NCBI RefSeq assembly: GCF_000821065.1
Contig: NZ_CDGG01000001.1
Span: 1,364,001-1,428,000, forward strand
DNA length: 64,000 nt
Source of the DNA: Oceanobacillus oncorhynchi
GTDB lineage: Bacteria; Bacillota; Bacilli; Bacillales; Amphibacillaceae
Direction: 5' to 3'
The notes below the pieces were generated by a model. That model was not told where the DNA came from. It did not search any database and saw nothing but the letters and a program-made list of their open reading frames with translations. The position numbers and the translations under genes were made by a program. Shown here piece after piece: positions 34,409 to 43,957 of the stretch (its first letter is position 1; every line of letters starts with the position of its first letter).

Positions 34409-35845
34409 ATGAGTACAGTTATTCCCCATTGGCTTGATAAACAAGCCGATTTATCCCCCGATGAAACAGCCGTAGAATGGAAAGATGGCACTACCGTGAC
34501 GTTTAGCCAGCTGGCTGAAAACAGCCGGGAAAAAGCAAGAAAGCTTGCTGCCGCTGATGTAACAAAAGGTGATCATGTGGCGGTGCTTTCAGGCAACAGC
34601 ATCGAAATGATAGAGACCATTCATGCTTGCAGTTATTTAGGTGCAGTGGCTGTTTTATTAAATATGCGCTTAACTGCTTTCGAACGAAAACAGCAAATGG
34701 AAGATGCGGAAGTTACGCTGCTGGTTGCAGAAGCAGAGGAGGAGGCTTTGACAGAAATAAAACAGCTGACGTTTGAAAAACTGAATCAGTTAAAAGCCTC
34801 TCCTCATATGCAGCTTTTGGAAGAGATAGAGCTGTCTGATGTATTCACAATGATGTATACGTCCGGGACATCCGGTTTTCCGAAGGCTGTCCAGCATACG
34901 TATGAAAATCACTGGTGGAGTGCAACAAGCTCCAGCTTGAATTTTGGAAAGCACAATGACGATAAATGGCTGATTCCACTCCCGCTATTCCATGTGAGCG
35001 GATTGTCCACGATGTTAAAAGGAATTATTTACGGCATGCCAATTTACTTATTGGAAAAATTTGATGTGGAAGATGTCCACGATGCGATTATGAATAAGGA
35101 AGTAACGATTGCCTCTGTTGTCACTGTCATGCTGCAGCGCCTGGTAAGTTATCTGGGGGAATCAAGTTATCCGGAGAGTTTCCGCTGTATGCTTCTCGGA
35201 GGAGGGCCAGCCCCAGAATCGCTGCTGCAGCAAACGAAAGCAAAACAAATTCCTGTATTCCAGTCCTATGGTATGACGGAAACAGCTTCTCAAATTGTGA
35301 CATTAAGTCCGAGAGACGCACTTCGAAAAGTGGGGTCAGCAGGAAAACCGCTGTTTCCGGCGCAATTAAAAATACGCGGACAGCAGGCGAATGAAGTTGG
35401 GGAGATACTTGTTAAGGGGCCAATGGTGACACCTGGTTATTATAATAGACCAGAAGCGAATGAAAAATCTTTCTTAAATGGCTGGCTGGCAACAGGCGAT
35501 GTGGGGTATTTAGATGAAGAAGGCTTCTTATATGTGGTTGATCGCCGCAGTGATCTAATTATTTCCGGCGGGGAAAATATTTATCCGTCAGAAATTGAAA
35601 ATATATTGCTGCAGATAGAAGGAATTCGGGAAGCGGGGGTAACCGGCTTGACGGACAAGGAATGGGGAGAAATTCCGGTTGCTTTTGTTGTTACGGACAA
35701 AATGATTACAAAAGAGGAGATTCTTTCTTTCTTAAAGGATAAATTAGCACGTTATAAACATCCGAAGGAAATTCATTATATGGATCAATTACCGAGAAAT
35801 GCTGCAAATAAGCTGGTTCGTCAGGCATTAAAGAATTATCGATAG
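34409..35845 (+). CDS. menE: o-succinylbenzoate-CoA ligase
   Basis: A 478-residue adenylate-forming enzyme that makes OSB-CoA for MenB. Motifs: MYTSGTSGFPKAV (P-loop), YGMTETASQ, GWLATGDVGYLDEEGFLY and RRSDLIISGGENIYP; the C-terminal lysine is in LPRNAANKLVRQ. The start at 34409 follows GGAGGAAG. The menC gene (OSB synthase) that usually follows is absent here; the next gene encodes an unrelated membrane protein. Confidence 0.94.
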   Translation: MSTVIPHWLDKQADLSPDETAVEWKDGTTVTFSQLAENSREKARKLAAADVTKGDHVAVLSGNSIEMIETIHACSYLGAVAVLLNMRLTAFERKQQMEDAEVTLLVAEAEEEALTEIKQLTFEKLNQLKASPHMQLLEEIELSDVFTMMYTSGTSGFPKAVQHTYENHWWSATSSSLNFGKHNDDKWLIPLPLFHVSGLSTMLKGIIYGMPIYLLEKFDVEDVHDAIMNKEVTIASVVTVMLQRLVSYLGESSYPESFRCMLLGGGPAPESLLQQTKAKQIPVFQSYGMTETASQIVTLSPRDALRKVGSAGKPLFPAQLKIRGQQANEVGEILVKGPMVTPGYYNRPEANEKSFLNGWLATGDVGYLDEEGFLYVVDRRSDLIISGGENIYPSEIENILLQIEGIREAGVTGLTDKEWGEIPVAFVVTDKMITKEEILSFLKDKLARYKHPKEIHYMDQLPRNAANKLVRQALKNYR

Positions 35846-35963
35846 GCGCATAGCAAGTTTGTAACAAATTTTTTGCTGTTTCTTTACAGTTTCATAAAAT
35901 AGGTTTGGCTCTTTTTAATGACGGGTAGCGCTAACTATACTGTTTAGAAAGGGGCAAAAATCA

Positions 35964-37520
35964 ATGGAAAACTTTATGAACGATTATTTTACAGCAAACT
36001 TTTGGACTGGACTCCAAAATGTGGTTATAGCGCTTATTGTTCTTCTTATCGTATGGCTGCTTGCTAAACTGATAAGCAACGTAATAGAAAAAGCGTTAAA
36101 GAAAACGAACTGGGATGATAAGCTATTTAATCGGTTCCGGTTAAAAGGGGAACCGGTGAAGTCAGAAAAGGTTATTGCAAAAGCAGTTTATTACATACTG
36201 CTGATTGTTGCATTTATTTTGTTCTTCAATATTCTTAATCTGTCGATGATTGCTAATCCATTATCGGATTTGATCTCAACATTCTTAAATTTCATACCGG
36301 CAGTAGTGAAGGCAGCATTAATTTTACTATTGGCTTGGGTCATTGCAACCGTTGTCCAATGGATGATTGTTGAAGGAAGCAAGAAACTGCGCATTCAGCG
36401 CCTGTTTTCCAAAATAGGAGTTGCTGATTCTGAGGATGGAATCCGAAAAACAACGGAAACTATCGGGAAATTTGCGTTCTATCTTATTTTACTCCTATTT
36501 ATTCCTGGTGTACTGCAGGCTTTAAATATTCAGGGGGTTGCCGAACCGTTTAGCGGTCTGTTGGCGTCTGTTTTAAACTTTATCCCTAAACTTGCTGCAG
36601 CCATACTTATTTTTGCAGTAGGCTGGTTTGTCGGCAAGATTGTCCGCAGTGTCGTAACGAATTTATTAGACGCAGCAGGTACAGAGAAATGGATTCAAAA
36701 ATTAAAGCTGTCCAATTTATTTGAAGGGACATCTTTTGCAAAATTTGTCGGAAACATTGTTTTCATTCTTATTCTGATTCCAATTACCATCTCTGCTTTA
36801 GAACAATTGGAATTAGCAGGGATTACAGAGCCGGCGATTGGCATGCTGCACAGTGTTGTGCAGATGATTCCGAATATCTTGATTGCAATTGGTTTAATTC
36901 TGGTTGGCATCTGGTTAGGTAAACTGATTGGCGAATTTGTCAGCAGTTATCTTGCTAAATTAGGATTTAATCGTTTTGTCTCCACGGTCAGCAATAATAA
37001 AGCAGTGGACCAGGCGAAATGGACACCATCTTATATTGGCGGCTATGTTGTACAGATTTTAATTATTTTCTTCTTAACGGTGCAGGCATTGTATATTATT
37101 CAGTTGGATTTCCTGGTAGGAATTGCAACCGCAATTACTGCTTATCTGCCAAATGTTCTGGCAGCAGTGCTTATTTTGGGCATTGCTTTATTACTCGGTT
37201 CAATGGTGCAAAAAGTATTACTGCATCTGTTAAATGGACCGGCAACTGGTGTACTTGCAGGGTTTGCCAAGTATAGTATTTTGATTCTGGCAGCATTTAT
37301 GGCTGTATCCCAATTAGGTATTGCATCAACTATTGTAAATAGTGCATTTATCTTGCTGCTGGCCGCATTAGCATTGGCCTTTGGACTTGCCTTTGGTTTG
37401 GGAGGAAAAGATTTTGCAGCAAAATATCTGCAGAAATTTGATAGAACAATTGATAATACTTCCATTAATCAGGAGCAGCAGAATCGTACGGATAATACGG
37501 ACAATAATGATAATCTGTAA
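35964..37520 (+). CDS. TM_helix-repeat mechanosensitive-channel-like protein
   Basis: A 518-residue membrane protein built from internal repeats. At least four units contain a short amphipathic segment with an NxxP or IP motif followed by a hydrophobic helix and a basic end: LNFIPAVVKAALI, LNFIPKLAAAILI, VQMIPNILIAIGL and TAYLPNVLAAVLI. These are the TM_helix (PF05552) repeats seen in MscS-related proteins of bacilli. It ends with LAFGLAFGLGGKDFAAKYL but lacks a full MscS beta domain. A channel role is inferred. Monocistronic, with a terminator after it. Confidence 0.78.
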   Translation: MENFMNDYFTANFWTGLQNVVIALIVLLIVWLLAKLISNVIEKALKKTNWDDKLFNRFRLKGEPVKSEKVIAKAVYYILLIVAFILFFNILNLSMIANPLSDLISTFLNFIPAVVKAALILLLAWVIATVVQWMIVEGSKKLRIQRLFSKIGVADSEDGIRKTTETIGKFAFYLILLLFIPGVLQALNIQGVAEPFSGLLASVLNFIPKLAAAILIFAVGWFVGKIVRSVVTNLLDAAGTEKWIQKLKLSNLFEGTSFAKFVGNIVFILILIPITISALEQLELAGITEPAIGMLHSVVQMIPNILIAIGLILVGIWLGKLIGEFVSSYLAKLGFNRFVSTVSNNKAVDQAKWTPSYIGGYVVQILIIFFLTVQALYIIQLDFLVGIATAITAYLPNVLAAVLILGIALLLGSMVQKVLLHLLNGPATGVLAGFAKYSILILAAFMAVSQLGIASTIVNSAFILLLAALALAFGLAFGLGGKDFAAKYLQKFDRTIDNTSINQEQQNRTDNTDNNDNL

Positions 37521-37529
37521 TAACAGTTT

Positions 37530-37570
37530 GAAAAGGCGTGTATACCTTCAAAGGTATATGCGCTTTTTTC
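37530..37570 (+). terminator. terminator after the TM_helix protein gene
   Basis: Stem of AAAAGGCG..TATACCTT with AAGGTATATGCGCTTTT, then T-rich. Confidence 0.85.
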
Positions 37571-37626
37571 ATATTTAAGAGATTATTTTCGTTTTTTGCG
37601 GAGAATATAATCGTGAGGTGATGATA

Positions 37627-37941
37627 TTGGATAAACAAAAATATTTTATCAGTATTGGACAAGGTGAGATTTCCCGGATTCCGTATCAGGGAAATGATGA
37701 TTTTGTGATTTATGCGACGGCAGAAGAGATATTAATGCTGCGCAGAAAATTTGAAGGACTGCATGAAGCGAGTTTTGACAGCTATAAACGTTCACATATC
37801 CCTTTTGTGCCCTACCATTTGGACACTGCCAATGATGTCTATGATGAAACGATGGCAGGAGTGTATCAAGCGTTATATGATCTGGGGGATGAAAATACGA
37901 AGAACCATATTCGGACTATGGGAATATTGGATGAAGAGTAG
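37627..37941 (+). CDS. conserved small cytosolic protein
   Basis: A 104-residue protein (MDKQKYFISIGQGEI) with no membrane segment. Features are an FVIYATAEEI strand-helix, a central SFDSYKRSHIPFVPYH motif and an ENTKNHIRTMGIL end. It resembles small Bacillus proteins sometimes labelled hydrolase, but I see no catalytic motif. The TTG at 37627 is chosen because GAGGTG is six bases upstream; GTG and ATG in the same frame (37618, 37621) overlap that site. Confidence 0.6.
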   Translation: MDKQKYFISIGQGEISRIPYQGNDDFVIYATAEEILMLRRKFEGLHEASFDSYKRSHIPFVPYHLDTANDVYDETMAGVYQALYDLGDENTKNHIRTMGILDEE

Positions 37942-38092
37942 GTAAAAAAGTACTTTGGTATGAAAATGTTTAGATGATATAATAAAAAGGTACAGTATAG
38001 TGTATGGAAAATCAGAAATAAAGAATTTTTCATCAGTAAAAACAGGTTTTGTTTAGACAGGAAACATAGATAAGAAGAGGGAGTGCTTGTAG

Positions 38093-38602
38093 ATGAGAAA
38101 GCTCGCTTTAATTCTTTGTTTTACAATGATGACAGCCGTTATTTTATCTATCACTGTACCTGGAGAGTCTGCTGGCGAAGGAAACAATCAGATTGATGCA
38201 TCTGCAGAAGCAGAAGAAATGCAGCCGGATCAGGATGAAGTTATTCGCGTTATGAATGGGTTAGAAGATACATTGAAGCAGGATGCGGATGATTCGTATA
38301 AGCTGAAGCATTATGCAACAGAACAGGAGCTTACAGAAGCTTTTGAAGCATATGTTACACCAGAATTAGCCGCAGCCTTTGTTGACTATTACTTCCGGGC
38401 TGAAGCGGAAGGCGTTTATGTTATCCCGACACAAACGGAGCCATGGTTTCAAGAAGAAAATGAATATGATATGATAAATATATCAAATCATTCTGTACAA
38501 GTAGTACAGGAAAATGAAAATGACATGGTAGGGAGTTACACTCTTGTGGTGGAGATGGCATTTCAAAACGGCTGGAAAATTCAAGATATAAGCTATAAGT
38601 GA
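38093..38602 (+). CDS. secreted hypothetical protein
   Basis: A 169-residue protein with a signal peptide (residues 1-27, MRKLALILCF) and probable cleavage near GESAGE. It is acidic after the signal, with a helical middle (ELTEAFEAYVTPELAAAFVDYYF) and a strand-rich end. It has no Cys in the mature part and no recognised domain. It precedes the Nudix gene by 21 bp and may be co-transcribed. GAGGGAG precedes the ATG. Function unknown. Confidence 0.6.
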   Translation: MRKLALILCFTMMTAVILSITVPGESAGEGNNQIDASAEAEEMQPDQDEVIRVMNGLEDTLKQDADDSYKLKHYATEQELTEAFEAYVTPELAAAFVDYYFRAEAEGVYVIPTQTEPWFQEENEYDMINISNHSVQVVQENENDMVGSYTLVVEMAFQNGWKIQDISYK

Positions 38603-38623
38603 TAACAGCCCTGTGGGAAAGTA

Positions 38624-39103
38624 GTGGAAGTAGTGAACGTTTTTAAGGATTTTTACAATAATACGGTACAATTATCTTTTTTAGATCATCCATTTTCAAA
38701 AAGCCCTAAGCATGTATGGGTGATTTGCAGATATAAAGATAGATGGCTGTTAACGGATCACAAGGAAAGAGGAATTGAATTTCCTGGAGGGAAGGTCGAA
38801 CCTGGAGAGACAGCAGAGCAGGCAGCTGTCCGGGAAGTTATGGAGGAAACAGGGGCAACGGTAAACAAGCTCCATTACATTGGACAGTATAAAGTGGACG
38901 GGCGTTATGAAACAGTCATTAAGAATGTCTACTATGCGGAAATTGATGAATTGATTCCGCAATCTACTTATTATGAAACGAAAGGTCCGGTATTCCTAAA
39001 GAATATCCCGGCGAATGTAAAAAGGAAAACGGATTTTAGTTTTATTATGAAGGATACTGTACTGGAATCCTGTTTGCTCCGGATAAAAAAATCGTATGTA
39101 TAA
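38624..39103 (+). CDS. ytkD: Nudix hydrolase YtkD (8-oxo-dGTPase-like)
   Basis: A 159-residue Nudix pyrophosphohydrolase. The complete Nudix box is present: [10 protein letters not shown], then [12 protein letters not shown], fitting GX5EX7REUXEEXGU. The segment [18 protein letters not shown] and overall length match YtkD, which cleanses 8-oxo-dGTP and other nucleotides. The start is a GTG (38624 or 38633) with only a weak ribosome site. Convergent with the ytl ABC genes, as in B. subtilis. Confidence 0.85.
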   Translation: MEVVNVFKDFYNNTVQLSFLDHPFSKSPKHVWVICRYKDRWLLTDHKERGIEFPGGKVEPGETAEQAAVREVMEETGATVNKLHYIGQYKVDGRYETVIKNVYYAEIDELIPQSTYYETKGPVFLKNIPANVKRKTDFSFIMKDTVLESCLLRIKKSYV

Positions 39104-39136
39104 AAATAGCAGTCAGCTGAGCGCTGGCTGCTATTT
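39103..39136. terminator. bidirectional terminator
   Basis: AAAATAGCAG.CAGC / GCTG.CTGCTATTTT between convergent ytkD and the permease gene. Confidence 0.85.
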
Positions 39137-39922
39137 TCGGATCAGCATCTGCTCTATTTTTTCTACGGTTTTGTACATAATCGCCGCAAGGATAGCGATG
39201 ATGACAAGGCTGGACATAACAAGCGTAAAATCAAATACCTGAAAGCCGTAAATAATTAAATATCCTAACCCCTGTTTGGAAACTAAATATTCCCCGACAA
39301 TAACTCCTACCCAGGATAGCCCGACATTCACCTTTAAGGTGGAGATAATAGCTGGTAAGGAGGCAGGAAAAACCGCTTCTTTAAAGCATTGCCATTTTGT
39401 TGCTTCAAAGCTCCGCAACACTTTTAAATAATTTTGGTCTACCTCGTTGAAAGCCGCAAATACAACAAGGGTGGTAACAATAACAGAAATAATAAATCCC
39501 ATCGCAATGATGGATAAATAGCCGGGACCAAGTGCTACGATGAGTATCGGGCCGAGAGCCACTTTTGGCATCGCGTTAAAAACTACCAGATAAGGATCCA
39601 TGACTTTCGCAAAACGATGAAAGCTCCAGAGCATAGAAGCAATGATAATCCCGGCAATTGTGCCGATCAAAAAGCCGAGGATGGTTTCAAGCAGCGTAAT
39701 CTGAATATGACTGAGTAAGGATCCCTCTAAGAGCCGGCTCCATATCGAGCTGAATACCCGGCTGGGCGAGCTGAAGAGCAGCGGATCTATCCAGTAAAAC
39801 CTGCTGGCTGTCTCCCAGAGAGCAAAAAATAAAATTAAAATAGACAGCTGCCAGGTCAGTACAATCTTAGCCTCTTTTTTTAATTTTTGCTGATAGAGTG
39901 CAAATAACTTAGGGCCGTTCAT
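39131..39922 (-). CDS. ytlD: ABC transporter permease (NMT1/sulfonate-type importer)
   Basis: A 263-residue permease with six predicted helices. The EAA-type loop [20 protein letters not shown] couples to the ATPase. It belongs to the SsuC/TauC/ThiX group. The start at 39922 lies 6 nt after AGGAGG and overlaps the ATPase gene end by 14 bp, showing translational coupling. Third gene of the substrate-binding protein-ATPase-permease operon. Substrate unknown; aliphatic sulfonate, nitrate-like anions and pyrimidine precursors are all seen in the family. Confidence 0.82.
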   Translation of the reverse strand: MNGPKLFALYQQKLKKEAKIVLTWQLSILILFFALWETASRFYWIDPLLFSSPSRVFSSIWSRLLEGSLLSHIQITLLETILGFLIGTIAGIIIASMLWSFHRFAKVMDPYLVVFNAMPKVALGPILIVALGPGYLSIIAMGFIISVIVTTLVVFAAFNEVDQNYLKVLRSFEATKWQCFKEAVFPASLPAIISTLKVNVGLSWVGVIVGEYLVSKQGLGYLIIYGFQVFDFTLVMSSLVIIAILAAIMYKTVEKIEQMLIRK

Positions 39923-40715
39923 AAGCATCCTCCTCTAGAGGCTTTACTGTATCTTTTTGCTGGTCTAAGTCCGCCCAGATTTTATCGAAAAGCCGGCTGT
40001 ATTTTGGATGCTTTCTTGCCATAAACGGTGATTCATTTCGTAATTCAACAGGCACGTCATATACTTTTTCAATTGCACCGGGATGCGAAGACATCAGAAT
40101 AATCCGGTCGCTCATTGAAATAGCTTCCCCAATATCATGTGTTACCAGAATCGCTGTTTTTTGATAAGCTTTTAATAAATCAGCTACCAATACTTCCAGT
40201 TTTAGCTTTGTCTGAAAATCCAGAGCAGAAAAGGGTTCATCCAGTAAGAGAATTTCCGGCTCTGTGATAAGTGTTCTGATTAATGCCGCCCGCTGCCGCA
40301 TCCCTCCTGATAATTCATTAGGGTATTTATCTGCGACATTTTCTAGACCGACTTCTTCCAAAAGGGCAATTGCTCTTTGCTTTAAATCCTCTGGCTGCCG
40401 TTTTCTGATTCTGGGTCCAATGAGCACATTATCAATAATATTTTTCCAGGGAAACAGATAATCCTGCTGGAGCATGTAACCGATTTCTAAATCGCTTCCC
40501 TCTATTTTCTTACCGTTCACTAAAATATTGCCTTCAGCAGGTTGCAGCATTCCAGAGATAAGAGAGAGCAGCGTAGATTTACCACAGCCGCTTGGTCCGA
40601 GCAATGAAATGAATTCATTCTTTTTCACAGAGAAAGAGATATTGTGCAGCGCTTCTGTATATTGTTTTTTGGAGAAGTAGTAATGAGATACCCGGTCTAA
40701 TGTAAGATAAGACAT
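39909..40715 (-). CDS. ytlC: ABC transporter ATP-binding protein
   Basis: A 268-residue ATPase with Walker [14 protein letters not shown]-loop MLQQDYLF, signature [12 protein letters not shown], Walker [14 protein letters not shown] and H-loop LVTHDIGEA. It belongs to the NitD/SsuB/TauB family. It energises the co-transcribed permease and binding lipoprotein. Twelve bp separate its start from the preceding gene's stop. Confidence 0.92.
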   Translation of the reverse strand: MSYLTLDRVSHYYFSKKQYTEALHNISFSVKKNEFISLLGPSGCGKSTLLSLISGMLQPAEGNILVNGKKIEGSDLEIGYMLQQDYLFPWKNIIDNVLIGPRIRKRQPEDLKQRAIALLEEVGLENVADKYPNELSGGMRQRAALIRTLITEPEILLLDEPFSALDFQTKLKLEVLVADLLKAYQKTAILVTHDIGEAISMSDRIILMSSHPGAIEKVYDVPVELRNESPFMARKHPKYSRLFDKIWADLDQQKDTVKPLEEDAYERP

Positions 40716-40727
40716 TGTTGGCCTCCT

Positions 40728-41714
40728 TTATTCCCCGATAATCCGCTCTGCATACTCTGTGTTGACGAGATCTTCATAGGGAGCGTCTCCAGGGAGTTCT
40801 CCAGCTTCATCCATAATATCTTTTAGGTTTTCCCAGGCATCCTCTTTCAGCAGTGGAGATGTCGCAAAGGATCCCTGCTGTTTATAACGGTCGATGGCAT
40901 TCGCGAGCATTTCTACATCGGTATCTTCAAAATATGGCTCTACCACTTCGGCAATTTCTAACGAATCTGTTTCCTGCACCCATTGCTGTGCTTTATAGAT
41001 TGCTCTGGTAAATGCTTCGACCGTTTCCTCTTCTTCATCTAAAAAGCTTTGCTTTGCCATGAAGACAGTGTACGGCACTTGCCCGGATTCTTCTCCGAAA
41101 GAGGCGACAATCTCACCCTGGCCATTCGCTTCAAAAATACTTGCGGTTGGTTCAAATAACTGCACATACTCATAATCGCCGCTGGCAAAAGCGCCTGGAA
41201 TATTTGCAAAATCAATATTCTGAACTAAATTTAAATCTTCTTGAGGGTTGATATCATGCTGCTTCAAAACATACTCTCCAACCATCTGGGGCATTCCGCC
41301 GACACGCTGGCCGAGAAAATGGCTGTCGCGTAAATCCTCCCAATTAAATTCTTCATCTGCATCCTTGGCTACTAAAAATGTGCCGTCTGTCTGAGTCAGC
41401 TGGGCAAAGTTCACGGCGTAATCCCTGGAATCCTGAGCATAGACATAGATAGATGTTTCTGAGCCGACCAGCGCAATATCTGCGCTGTCAGATAACAGTG
41501 CTGTCATTGTCGTATCGCCGCCCCATGTTGTTTGCAAATCAACCTCCAGTCCTTCTTCTTCGAAAAAGCCTTTTTCTAAAGCAACATATTGCGGTGCATA
41601 AAAAATAGATCGTGTGACTTCTGCAAGGTCTATCTGGGTCATTTTATTTTCATTACAGGCACTAATGAGAAGCAGAGAACAAATCAATAGAATGAAACAA
41701 GCAAGCTTTCTCAT
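40728..41714 (-). CDS. ytlA: ABC transporter substrate-binding lipoprotein (NMT1-like)
   Basis: A 328-residue lipoprotein (lipobox LISAC, Cys20) of the NMT1/SsuA type. Typical segments are SIFYAPQYVALEKGFFEEEG, DIALVGSETSIY, GQRVGGMPQMVGEYVLK and KAQQWVQETDSLEIAE. The start at 41714 follows AAGGAAGGAAG; 42 in-frame upstream codons are unlikely. The ligand is not predictable; related proteins bind sulfonates, thiamine precursors or riboflavin. Confidence 0.85.
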   Translation of the reverse strand: MRKLACFILLICSLLLISACNENKMTQIDLAEVTRSIFYAPQYVALEKGFFEEEGLEVDLQTTWGGDTTMTALLSDSADIALVGSETSIYVYAQDSRDYAVNFAQLTQTDGTFLVAKDADEEFNWEDLRDSHFLGQRVGGMPQMVGEYVLKQHDINPQEDLNLVQNIDFANIPGAFASGDYEYVQLFEPTASIFEANGQGEIVASFGEESGQVPYTVFMAKQSFLDEEEETVEAFTRAIYKAQQWVQETDSLEIAEVVEPYFEDTDVEMLANAIDRYKQQGSFATSPLLKEDAWENLKDIMDEAGELPGDAPYEDLVNTEYAERIIGE

Positions 41715-41843
41715 TTTCTTCTTCCTTCCTTTCTCAAAAAACTGTTCTTGAATATCTTCTATAAATATATGTTTCGCGGGATGATTGTGTGAACGCCTAG
41801 AATTTGGAGATTTTGTGAGGTGAAAAGGAAAGAGCAGCAAGAA

Positions 41844-41877
41844 AAAAGGGTAAATCCAAATTGGAGTTTACCCTTTT
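41844..41877. terminator. terminator of pckA
   Basis: AAAAGGGTAAA.TCCAA / TTGGA.TTTACCCTTTT with short loop, just past the pckA stop. Confidence 0.85.
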
Positions 41878-41913
41878 AACGCGTGAATATGCTATTTTGG
41901 AGAAGCTGTTTGA

Positions 41914-43500
41914 TTATACTGGACGATACAGCGGACCAGCCTGTTGAATTGTTTCGCTGACTTCCGTGAATTTCTCGAAATTCATATGAAATTTTCCAGC
42001 TAATTTTTTAGCTTCCAATTCATAACTTTCCTTATCCGCCCAAGCATTTTTAGGAACAAGCACTTCATCAGGAACACCTGGAATGGATTTTGGAATAGCC
42101 AATCCGAAAATTTCATCTGTTGTTGTTTCCGCGTCATTTAACTCGCCGATTAAAGCGGAATGCACTATCGCACGCGTGTAGGATAATTTCATTCTCGTTC
42201 CCACACCGAACATGCCGCCGGTCCAGCCAGTATTAATCAGAAATACATTTGCATCAAATTTATCAATTTTTTCTCCGAGCATTTCTGCATAGACAGATGG
42301 ATTTAATGGTAAAAACGGAGATCCGAAGCATGCTGAGAATGTAGCTACAGGCTTAGTTACACCACGTTCTGTACCAGCCAGTTTGCTCGTGTATCCGCTT
42401 AAGAAATGATACATTGCCTGCTCTTTTGTCAATTTACTGATTGGCGGCAAAGTACCGGAAGCATCTGCGGTCAGGAAAATAATTGTATTTGGATGTCCAG
42501 CCACACTTGGCTCTAAGCTGTTATCAATATTTTCTAATGGATAAGCTGCCCGTGTATTTTCTGTTAACGAAGTATCATCATAATCCGGGACGCGTGTATC
42601 TTCATCCAAGGCGACATTTTCCAGAACAGATCCGTAGCGGATCGCATCAAAGATTTGCGGTTCTTTTTCTGCGGATAAATTAATGCATTTTGCATAGCAG
42701 CCGCCTTCAATATTAAAGACACCCTCGTCACTCCAGCCATGCTCATCATCACCGATTAATCTTCTGTCAATGTCAGCTGAAAGTGTGGTCTTTCCAGTTC
42801 CGGATAACCCGAAAAATAAAGCAACATCGCCTTCATCTCCAACGTTAGAGGAGCAATGCATGGACAGAACATTTTGCTCAGGGAGCAGGAAATTAGCTAC
42901 AGAGAAGATAGATTTTTTTATCTCTCCAGCATATTCTGTTCCGCCGATAAGCACAATGCGCTGTTCAAAGGAAATGAGAACAAAAGCCTCGGAGTTTGTA
43001 CCGTCAACTTCCGGGTCTGCTTTAAAACCGGGAGCGGAGATTACTGTAAAATCAGCTTCATGTAATTGCTCCATGTCTTTTTCAACAGGAATAAATAATT
43101 GTCTTGCGAATAAATTATGCCAAGCGTATTCATTGATTACCTGAATAGGCAGTTTGTATTTTTCATCCGCACCCGCATAAGCTTGCAGGTGAAAAATTTC
43201 CTCTTGGTTATCTAGATAGGCAATCACTTTGCCCAGCAGCTGATTAAAGACTTCCTCTTCAATAGACTGATTAACATTTCCCCAGTCTACCTTATCCGCT
43301 GACAAAGCATCTTTTACAATAAATTTATCTTTTGGAGAACGTCCCGTGTATTTTCCAGTGGTGGCACGGACCGCGCCAGTAGATGTTAATTTTGCTTCAT
43401 CACGATGAATAATTTTTTCAATAAGCTGGCCAACAGAATAGTTGCTGTAAATATTAGTTAAAGTGAGCTCCTCCAGTATACTTCTCCGCAATATTTTCAT
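41914..43500 (-). CDS. pckA: phosphoenolpyruvate carboxykinase (ATP)
   Basis: A 528-residue gluconeogenic enzyme converting oxaloacetate and ATP to PEP. Landmarks are [14 protein letters not shown], the kinase-1a loop [15 protein letters not shown], the metal-site segment [19 protein letters not shown], and [11 protein letters not shown]. The start is ATG at 43500 (14 nt after AAGGAG); a GTG at 43515 abuts the ribosome site. A CcpN-type operator covers its -10 region. Confidence 0.96.
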   Translation of the reverse strand: MKILRRSILEELTLTNIYSNYSVGQLIEKIIHRDEAKLTSTGAVRATTGKYTGRSPKDKFIVKDALSADKVDWGNVNQSIEEEVFNQLLGKVIAYLDNQEEIFHLQAYAGADEKYKLPIQVINEYAWHNLFARQLFIPVEKDMEQLHEADFTVISAPGFKADPEVDGTNSEAFVLISFEQRIVLIGGTEYAGEIKKSIFSVANFLLPEQNVLSMHCSSNVGDEGDVALFFGLSGTGKTTLSADIDRRLIGDDEHGWSDEGVFNIEGGCYAKCINLSAEKEPQIFDAIRYGSVLENVALDEDTRVPDYDDTSLTENTRAAYPLENIDNSLEPSVAGHPNTIIFLTADASGTLPPISKLTKEQAMYHFLSGYTSKLAGTERGVTKPVATFSACFGSPFLPLNPSVYAEMLGEKIDKFDANVFLINTGWTGGMFGVGTRMKLSYTRAIVHSALIGELNDAETTTDEIFGLAIPKSIPGVPDEVLVPKNAWADKESYELEAKKLAGKFHMNFEKFTEVSETIQQAGPLYRPV

Positions 43501-43563
43501 AAAGCAATTATTCACTCCTTAATTAATGGTTTAGAATTGATTTTATCTTGAAATATGTTTATT

Positions 43564-43591
43564 AGTATAACACATTAAATATAATAGTCCA
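43564..43591 (-). promoter_or_regulatory. pckA promoter with CcpN-like operator
   Basis: Minus strand: TGGACT (43591-43586), 16-nt spacer and TATACT (43569-43564). The 11-mer TGTGTTATACT (43574-43564) fits the CcpN consensus TRTGHYATAYW exactly and covers the -10. CcpN represses pckA and gapB during glycolytic growth in B. subtilis. Confidence 0.5.
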
Positions 43592-43638
43592 TACTAATTT
43601 ATGAAAAATTATTTTTTCTGTCACAAATGATAATAAGG

Positions 43639-43667
43639 TTGACAGGAGAGGCTTGTTTCGTTAATCT
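43639..43667 (+). promoter_or_regulatory. promoter of the S-box transcript
   Basis: TTGACA (43639-43644), 17-nt spacer, TAATCT (43662-43667), about 17 nt before the aptamer. Confidence 0.6.
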
Positions 43668-43683
43668 AAATATTGAACGGATA

Positions 43684-43789
43684 CTCTTATTTGGAGATGG
43701 TGGAGGGACAGTCCCGATGAAGCCCAGCAACCTCACTTGAAGTGAAAGGTGCTAACCTGATGCAAGGATCATTCCTTGAACAATAAGAG
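43684..43789 (+). ncRNA. SAM-I (S-box) riboswitch
   Basis: P1 pairs CTCTTAT (43684-43690) with ATAAGAG (43783-43789). The conserved core GAGATGGTGGAGGGACAG, CCCGATGAAGCCCAGCAACC and AAGGTGCTAACCTGATGC is intact. It senses S-adenosylmethionine and shuts off the SAM synthetase gene downstream. Confidence 0.97.
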
Positions 43790-43808
43790 CGAAAGGCCAA
43801 TAAGTTTT

Positions 43809-43843
43809 CCTTTCCTCATATATTTTGAAGGAGAGGTTTTTTT
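43809..43843 (+). terminator. S-box-controlled terminator
   Basis: CCTTTCCT / AGGAGAGG stem with a 12-nt loop, then T7. Confidence 0.85.
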
Positions 43844-43957
43844 GTTTTTAGGAGACTTTTTAAATATCCTCTAAAAAATGAAACCACATTGGGTGGAATG
43901 ATAAATTTATATTGAAATAGAGTTCCGTAACATTATTGGAGAAGGGGAGTTAGCCTT

